This document shows positions 59,861-64,000 of a stretch of DNA of 64,000 nt, piece by piece. The notes under the pieces are model-generated. The model saw nothing but the letters and a program-made list of their open reading frames with translations. It was not told the DNA's origin and made no database searches. Made by a program: the position numbers and the translations under genes. The stretch lies in contig QHVH01000047.1 in NCBI GenBank assembly GCA_003222245.1, forward strand, positions 1 to 64,000. The letters are read 5' to 3'. Source of the DNA: Blastocatellia bacterium AA13 (lineage in GTDB: Bacteria; Acidobacteriota; Blastocatellia; UBA7656). Position 1 is the first letter of the stretch; the number at the start of each line of letters is the position of its first letter.

Positions 59861-60880
59861 TCAGTTCACCAATAGCAACACCGTCGAGGTGACCACGACG
59901 TTTGCGATGGCAGTCGGCAGCAGGAATTTCCAGCCGAGCCGCATAAGCTGATCGTATCGAAAACGCGGAAACGTAAACCGTATCCACATAAACAGGAAGA
60001 TGAGCAAAAATACCTTGATCACGAAATAGACGATGCTCAGCCACGGATAGCTGTTTACACCGGGACCCGTCCATCCGCCGAAAAACAAAGTCGTCGCCAG
60101 CGAGCAGGAGGTGATCAGGTTCAGGTACTCAGACATGAAAAACATCGCGAATTTCATCGACGAGTACTCGGTAAAGTATCCGGCTACAAGCTCGGCTTCC
60201 GCTTCAGGGAGGTCAAAGGGCACACGGTTGGTTTCAGCGAGCGCTGCAAGGAAGAAGATAACGAATGCAACAGGCTGCAGGAAGATATTCCACTTCGGCA
60301 AAAAGCCGAACCAGTAACCTCGTTGAGCCTCAACTATATTGACCAGATCAAGCGAGCCCGTCAGTACAAGCACTCCTATGATCGCCATTCCAAGCGCAAG
60401 CTCATAGCTTATCAACTGGGCGCTTGCTCGAAGCCCCCCCATTAACGAGTACTTGTTATTGGAGGACCAGCCTGCAAGCACGATGCCGTAGACGCTTAAA
60501 GACGTGAGTCCGAGCACGTAAAGCAATGCAACGTTGATTCTGGTGACGTGCAGGGCTATCTGTTTACCGAACAGAACGACCTCGCTTCCGTAAGGAATGA
60601 CGATGAAGGTCATCAAGGCCGGTATTATGGCTGCCGCGGGAGCGACTATGTATAAGAGCTTATTCGCCTTGAGCGGAACGATATCTTCTTTAAAGATGAA
60701 CTTGAGGCCGTCGGCGAGCGGCTGTAGTAGGCCCAGTGGACCTACGCGATTGGGTCCAACGCGAATCTGTATCCATCCGGCGACGCGCCTCTCCATATAA
60801 CTCAGATAGGCTACCGCGGTCAGGAGAATAGCGAATACAACTGCTATCTTGATGAGCCATTCTAGTAGGAGACCAGTCAT
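59861..60880 (-). CDS. nuoH: NADH-quinone oxidoreductase subunit H
   Basis: A 339-residue subunit joining the two arms at the quinone-binding site, with eight helices. The highly conserved loops are present: RVGPNRVGPLGLLQPLADGL (first cytoplasmic loop) and NRVPFDLPEAEAELVAGY (acidic loop). Length is normal. In the standard operon nuoG-H-I are adjacent; here H lies with the membrane genes only, 31 bases after nuoA. Confidence 0.97.
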   Translation of the reverse strand: MTGLLLEWLIKIAVVFAILLTAVAYLSYMERRVAGWIQIRVGPNRVGPLGLLQPLADGLKFIFKEDIVPLKANKLLYIVAPAAAIIPALMTFIVIPYGSEVVLFGKQIALHVTRINVALLYVLGLTSLSVYGIVLAGWSSNNKYSLMGGLRASAQLISYELALGMAIIGVLVLTGSLDLVNIVEAQRGYWFGFLPKWNIFLQPVAFVIFFLAALAETNRVPFDLPEAEAELVAGYFTEYSSMKFAMFFMSEYLNLITSCSLATTLFFGGWTGPGVNSYPWLSIVYFVIKVFLLIFLFMWIRFTFPRFRYDQLMRLGWKFLLPTAIANVVVTSTVLLLVN

Positions 60881-60911
60881 ATTGAGTCAGGATTGGGGAG
60901 CATAATCCGCT

Positions 60912-61310
60912 TCAGCGGTTCCACTCCAGGACACCTTTTCGCCAGACGTAGAACAGGCCAACGAACAGAACGACCATAAAGAGCATCATCTCGCCGTAGA
61001 AAATAAATCTCAGGTGCCTGAGCGAGGGATCGCGCAGTACACCTGGGAAAACTACGGCCCATGGAATAAGGAACACGGCTTCAATGTCGAATAGAAGAAA
61101 TATCATCGCTACAAGATAAAACTTCACCGACTGCCTCTCCCTTGCGGCGCCTACCGGCTCGACGCCGCACTCATAGGGCATAAGCTTTACGGAGGTGGGG
61201 CGGTTTCGCCCCGCCAGCCTCGATAAGACAATGGCAGCCGAAGCGAAAATGATCGCAAGAAGAAAGATGATTAGTATGGGAATGTAGTTCGCGATTCCGG
61301 ATTGATCCAT
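60912..61310 (-). CDS. nuoA: NADH-quinone oxidoreductase subunit A
   Basis: A 132-residue, three-helix subunit. YECGVEP (loop near the quinone channel) and FLLFDIEAVFLIPWAV (helix 2) are diagnostic. It is the first gene of the membrane-arm operon nuoA-H-J-K-L-M-N and has its own promoter at 61376-61405. nuoB, normally the next gene, is in the fused gene at 9277-11595. Confidence 0.96.
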   Translation of the reverse strand: MDQSGIANYIPILIIFLLAIIFASAAIVLSRLAGRNRPTSVKLMPYECGVEPVGAARERQSVKFYLVAMIFLLFDIEAVFLIPWAVVFPGVLRDPSLRHLRFIFYGEMMLFMVVLFVGLFYVWRKGVLEWNR

Positions 61311-61375
61311 CTGGCGAAGGTCTCCACGGCGCGCGGCGGCTTACATGATGAACCGCCATCTTCAAAGTAAGGGGC

Positions 61376-61405
61376 ATCTTAGTTCATCGCGAAAATTCGT
61401 GTCAA
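61376..61405 (-). promoter_or_regulatory. Sigma-70-type promoter of the nuoA-HJKLMN operon
   Basis: TTGACA (61405-61400), an 18-base spacer and TAAGAT (61381-61376) on the minus strand, ~65 bases upstream of nuoA. Consensus -35, and the same -10 as the nuoBCD promoter. Confidence 0.68.
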
Positions 61406-61538
61406 GGAAGTGCTCTTTCTTTCGTCTGTTCCCGACGATCGACCACAGAGTACTAAAAAGTATTGCTCGCGCAGGGTCGATTTAGTAGCATCTGGACCCG
61501 CGTTCCCCCTTATCAACCGTCGATCAGGATACTTTCTA

Positions 61539-61910
61539 ATGTCTTCAATTTGTGACTATTGCCACGGAGCCAACATTGATGCAGCGACTAGCTGCGAGCA
61601 CTGCGGGGCGCCGGTTTTGGCGGCTGCGGAGCCGGCGGATTTCAGGCACTGTCCTTATTGCAGCCGGACATTGCTTGCGCTCGGCAGTCCGGCTTGTAGC
61701 TATTGCGGGCGGCGTCTGCCGGATTCATTTCTGAAGGCGCGGGACGAGGACTTTCATCGCGTGGAAAAGATCTCCGGACAGGTCGTGACGGACCGAAACG
61801 AGAAAGAAACGCTCGCCGTTTTTGCGGGACAGACCATTCTGCGCCGCAGTGAGAGGAGCGACAGCCCTGTTTCCGATCTGATCAACATCGTGTCGGATCT
61901 TCTTACCTGA
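61539..61910 (+). CDS. Zinc-ribbon protein
   Basis: A 123-residue soluble protein with two zinc-ribbon units in its first 65 residues: CDYC...CEHCG and CPYC...CSYCG, each with two CxxC pairs. The rest is charged, with a helical ISGQVVTDRNEKETLAVF. The frame extends upstream to 61410, but ATG 61539 is preferred, with AGGA ten bases upstream and the ribbon starting at residue 5. Such proteins often regulate or scaffold other factors. Function is unknown. It is divergent from nuoA. Confidence 0.75.
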   Translation: MSSICDYCHGANIDAATSCEHCGAPVLAAAEPADFRHCPYCSRTLLALGSPACSYCGRRLPDSFLKARDEDFHRVEKISGQVVTDRNEKETLAVFAGQTILRRSERSDSPVSDLINIVSDLLT

Positions 61911-61972
61911 TCAGTAGTGATAGCACGTAACGTAAGAGGGCGCGTGTTCCCCGCAGAGCACATAACGCGAAG

Positions 61973-61998
61973 AGGGGCAGCCACAGATGGCCGCCCCT
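61973..61998. repeat. REP-like palindromic element, copy 2 (possible terminator)
   Basis: Outer arms AGGGGC and GCCCCT plus inner GCC/GGC form a hairpin between the convergent zinc-ribbon and M23 genes. A short AT-rich stretch (ACATTATTCTTT) follows on the plus strand, so it may also end transcription. It is related to the element at 18777-18802. Confidence 0.55.
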
Positions 61999-62050
61999 AC
62001 ATTATTCTTTCAAGCTTCGCTGAAACTATTCTCAACTTATCCGAAGAGCG

Positions 62051-62902
62051 CTATTGCTGGCGTGCGTATTTCGACGGATCGATCGGCTGATCGTTGAGTC
62101 TTATCTCGTAGTGCACGTGGGGACCGGTTGATCGTCCCGTGCTTCCCGCGTAGCCGATCTGCTCTCCTCGCTTAATTCGCTGGCCGGGCTCTACCGTAAT
62201 TCTCGAAAGATGGCCGTAGCGGGTTGTGACGCCGTTGCTATGAAAGACCGCTACAAGATTGCCATATCCGGAGTATGGAGCCGCCCATACGACCAGGCCG
62301 TCCGCGGTCGCGCCCACAGGAGTTCCGAAGTCGACCGCCAGGTCAATGCCGTCGTGGAATTCGTGCGATCCACCGCCCATCGGATTGCGTCTCATTCCGA
62401 AGCCGTCCGTTATATAGCCTTGAACCGGGAATCCGGAAGGTATCGAAGTTAACCTGAGGTGGTCCGCCCGAAGCCGATCTCCTATTAGCCTCACTTGCTG
62501 CTCCAGACTGTCGGCTGCCTTATCGAGCGCCGTTACCGTCTCCGGCCCGCCCGATCCAACCTTCTGATCCGTTTCGTTGACTTGTTCCATGTTGGCCTGT
62601 CTGGCCAGATCTTTTGACATGTCCTCGATAAACGAGATTTGCCCCTTCAACTTCGCGTATGAGTTCTTATAGACGTCGTTATCGCGCTTGAGCTTCTCGT
62701 TTTCGGTTTTGGCGGACTGATACTTGATATTGATCGACTCCACGTTCATCAAACGCACCGCTCCATAAATGGCCCCCGCTAGGCCGAGCAACACGACGAT
62801 TGCTCCCGCTTTCACGAAGGATCGCGGAACACTGAGCTTTTTCATTCTGGAGGTTGAAGTTGGTGCGAAGAGGAACGTATACAGACGCTTATCCCTCGAC
62901 AT
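62051..62902 (-). CDS. M23-family metallopeptidase (LytM-type)
   Basis: A 283-residue envelope protein. After a short basic tail, one membrane helix (~30-52, AGAIVVLLGLAGAIYGAV) anchors it. A coiled coil follows (~55-150). The C-terminal domain (~165-275) is a LytM/M23 peptidase with zinc-binding motifs HDGIDLAVDFG (H and D) and HVHYEI, plus the structural His in RYGHLSRI. All catalytic residues are present, so it may cut peptidoglycan cross-links, or act as an EnvC/NlpD-like activator. AAGGAG lies eight bases before the ATG. Confidence 0.93.
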   Translation of the reverse strand: MSRDKRLYTFLFAPTSTSRMKKLSVPRSFVKAGAIVVLLGLAGAIYGAVRLMNVESINIKYQSAKTENEKLKRDNDVYKNSYAKLKGQISFIEDMSKDLARQANMEQVNETDQKVGSGGPETVTALDKAADSLEQQVRLIGDRLRADHLRLTSIPSGFPVQGYITDGFGMRRNPMGGGSHEFHDGIDLAVDFGTPVGATADGLVVWAAPYSGYGNLVAVFHSNGVTTRYGHLSRITVEPGQRIKRGEQIGYAGSTGRSTGPHVHYEIRLNDQPIDPSKYARQQ

Positions 62903-62918
62903 TCGGCTTGCTCCTTGG

Positions 62919-62932
62919 CTCTGATATCAGAG
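62919..62932. promoter_or_regulatory. Perfect 14-base palindrome upstream of the M23 peptidase gene
   Basis: CTCTGATATCAGAG is a perfect palindrome 17 bases upstream of the ATG, between it and any promoter. It could be an operator for a dimeric regulator, but no regulator is adjacent, and chance occurrence is possible. Confidence 0.3.
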
Positions 62933-63216
62933 TATGGGGATGTCGCGAAAGTCCCACGGCAACACCCTGAGAACTGCCCACACAGCTCGCTGCAAACTTC
63001 TTAGACTTGCTTAGAGTTCTACCCAGATTCTTGTTTTAACAGAAGATTGGCTGTTCTTGCTCAACGGAAGCGGCAGGCTATCATAGGGGATTTCAAAAGG
63101 CAATAGTTCACAGGCAGCGAATTGGCGGCGAATGAGATTTAAAGAAAATTTGCAACAAATATGTAGTCGCAGTCACAGGGAGGATGCCGGGCGGCCTCCT
63201 CCCCCGCCGGGTGTCA
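62933..63216. other. Intergenic region before the M23 gene
   Basis: No gene is seen. Near 63177-63203 GGGAGGA and TCCTCCC flank a GC-rich loop, a candidate hairpin at the end of the small membrane-protein gene upstream on the minus strand. The middle is AT-rich and may hold promoters. Confidence 0.4.
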
Positions 63217-63426
63217 TCATAGCTGTTCGGCTTGATTTGGAAATAACAGCTTGTAGAGAGCCCAGGCTATGAGCGTCACAATGCCTACGATTATGGCGAG
63301 CCATACCAGTTTCACGGCCAGCCCCACCAGAAATAGCAGCAATCCAAGGAGTTTGATTGCTACAACAAACGCCAGGATCGATCCCACGACACCCAGGAAA
63401 AACTTAATCACGTGCATGACTTTCAC
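63217..63426 (-). CDS. Small hydrophobic membrane protein
   Basis: A 69-residue protein that is almost entirely hydrophobic, with two or three membrane helices (FFLGVVGSILAFVVAIKLLG, LLLFLVGLAVKLVWLAIIVG, IVTLIAWALYKLL). GGAG lies upstream of the ATG at 63426. It lies 50 bases after the partial membrane-protein gene on the same strand. Function unknown. Confidence 0.65.
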   Translation of the reverse strand: MKVMHVIKFFLGVVGSILAFVVAIKLLGLLLFLVGLAVKLVWLAIIVGIVTLIAWALYKLLFPNQAEQL

Positions 63427-63476
63427 TCCTCCAGACCGTCGGTTTTTCTTAGCGACTCAATCAATTAATACGATAT

Positions 63477-64000
63477 TCACATACGCAAGTTCGCAGCGGC
63501 GGCCGCCCTCGGTCCGATTGTCTGAAGTATATGGACCGCCGATATTCTTATAAGCCGACCTGCGACTCGATTGGCGATTACCCCGGTGGTGATTATGAAT
63601 ATGACGATGATTACGCGCAACGGTGAAAAGACCCTGGGCGGCCGGAGATCCGTCCGCGTGTCGGAATAGAATGTTATCAGCTCGATGCCGCCATATAATA
63701 AAAGAAGCGTCGGCCAATACCGGCCATAGAGCTCGACGATGCTCATCCCCTCATTAGCCCGCGCGGCAAGAATGACTGCGCCTATCAGGATCAGCAGCAT
63801 ACCGCCAAGAGGCTTGGACGGCCGTCGCCATCCGGCAAAGCCGATTATGCGAATCACTCCGGCGAGAAGCAGAAAGAAGGGCCAGAATTGCGCGAGCCAT
63901 GAGGCTACGGAGCCGCTGCTCTTGATGCCAACGAACAGGAGACCGGCCGCAATCAGCATCAATCCGATTGACAGCCAGAATGTTCCTGATACGCGCTTTG
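63477..64000 (-). CDS. Polytopic membrane protein, N-terminal part lost at the window edge
   Basis: An open frame continues to the last base of the window without a clear start, so the N-terminus lies outside. The visible ~174 residues hold about five hydrophobic helices (WLSIGLMLIAAGLLFVGI, FWPFFLLLAGVIRIIGF, GGMLLILIGAVILAAR, RYWPTLLLLYGGIELITF, LRVIIVIFIITTGVIA). The repeated W-P-...-LLLG pattern resembles LiaF-like/DUF5668 membrane domains. The C-terminal ~30 residues are Ala/Arg-rich. The role is unknown, but relatives are often linked to envelope stress sensing. Confidence 0.7.
   Translation of the reverse strand, partial: KRVSGTFWLSIGLMLIAAGLLFVGIKSSGSVASWLAQFWPFFLLLAGVIRIIGFAGWRRPSKPLGGMLLILIGAVILAARANEGMSIVELYGRYWPTLLLLYGGIELITFYSDTRTDLRPPRVFSPLRVIIVIFIITTGVIANRVAGRLIRISAVHILQTIGPRAAAAANLRM

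Overview
The window is a bacterial chromosome segment with tightly packed genes, moderate-to-high GC and frequent TTG/GTG starts. I infer an aerobic member of the Acidobacteriota, probably near class Blastocatellia. The clues are several secreted protein families of that look, a DUF4388-type/J-domain/TPR protein, a Ser/Thr kinase fused to a sigma-54 activator, and a fused NuoBCD. No 16S gene is present, so the placement rests on gene content alone. I see no insertion sequence, prophage, CRISPR array or rRNA operon. One tRNA (Ser-GCT) is present.

Layout. 1-3.2 kb: the start of a secreted protein running off the left edge, an intergenic minisatellite, an FHA-GGDEF diguanylate cyclase and ribA. 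3.2-11.6 kb (minus strand): the whole peripheral arm of respiratory complex I, as nuoBCD (one triple-fusion gene), nuoE, nuoF, nuoG, nuoI, followed by aspartase and two 7Fe-type ferredoxins. 11.8-13.7 kb: a small zinc-ribbon-like gene and a Panacea-domain gene pair that looks like a toxin-antitoxin module. 14-24 kb: tRNA-Ser, dprA, topA, a tiny promoter-peptide-terminator unit, then yggS-yggT-yggU-yebC, interrupted by three broken genes (hyuB, ruvC, a macrodomain gene). 24-30.9 kb: two J-domain proteins, a soluble chemoreceptor fused to a peptide-binding-protein domain, and a secreted protein with kinase-like motifs. 31-39.7 kb: a truncated ETF-quinone oxidoreductase colliding with a truncated membrane-TPR gene, an SH3 lipoprotein, two tiny membrane proteins, a Fic-like protein without the catalytic motif, fused aroDE and cysK. 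40-51.4 kb: an amino-acid permease, the kinase/sigma-54 regulator, exported proteins, a thioredoxin-like protein, mutL, a response regulator and an Fpg/Nei glycosylase. 51.4-53.8 kb: a candidate defence operon (unknown protein, AAA ATPase, PD-(D/E)xK-like nuclease). 53.9-61.3 kb (minus strand): the whole membrane arm of complex I (nuoA,H,J,K,L,M,N). 61.5-64 kb: a zinc-ribbon protein, an M23 peptidase and small membrane proteins.

How the parts fit. Complex I is complete but split into two operons about 42 kb apart, one per structural arm. Each begins at a matching sigma-70-type promoter with a TAAGAT -10 element, so the arms could be expressed in step. ETF-QO, aspartase and the ferredoxins belong to the same quinone- and ferredoxin-linked metabolism. 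mutL, dprA, topA, the glycosylase and the broken ruvC form a scattered DNA-maintenance set.

The most unusual aspects are the soluble chemoreceptor-substrate-binding fusion with altered signalling-tip residues, the candidate defence and toxin-antitoxin pairs, and a run of apparent deletion scars (hyuB, ruvC, macrodomain, ETF-QO/TPR, kinase-GAF) that is either real gene decay or assembly error.
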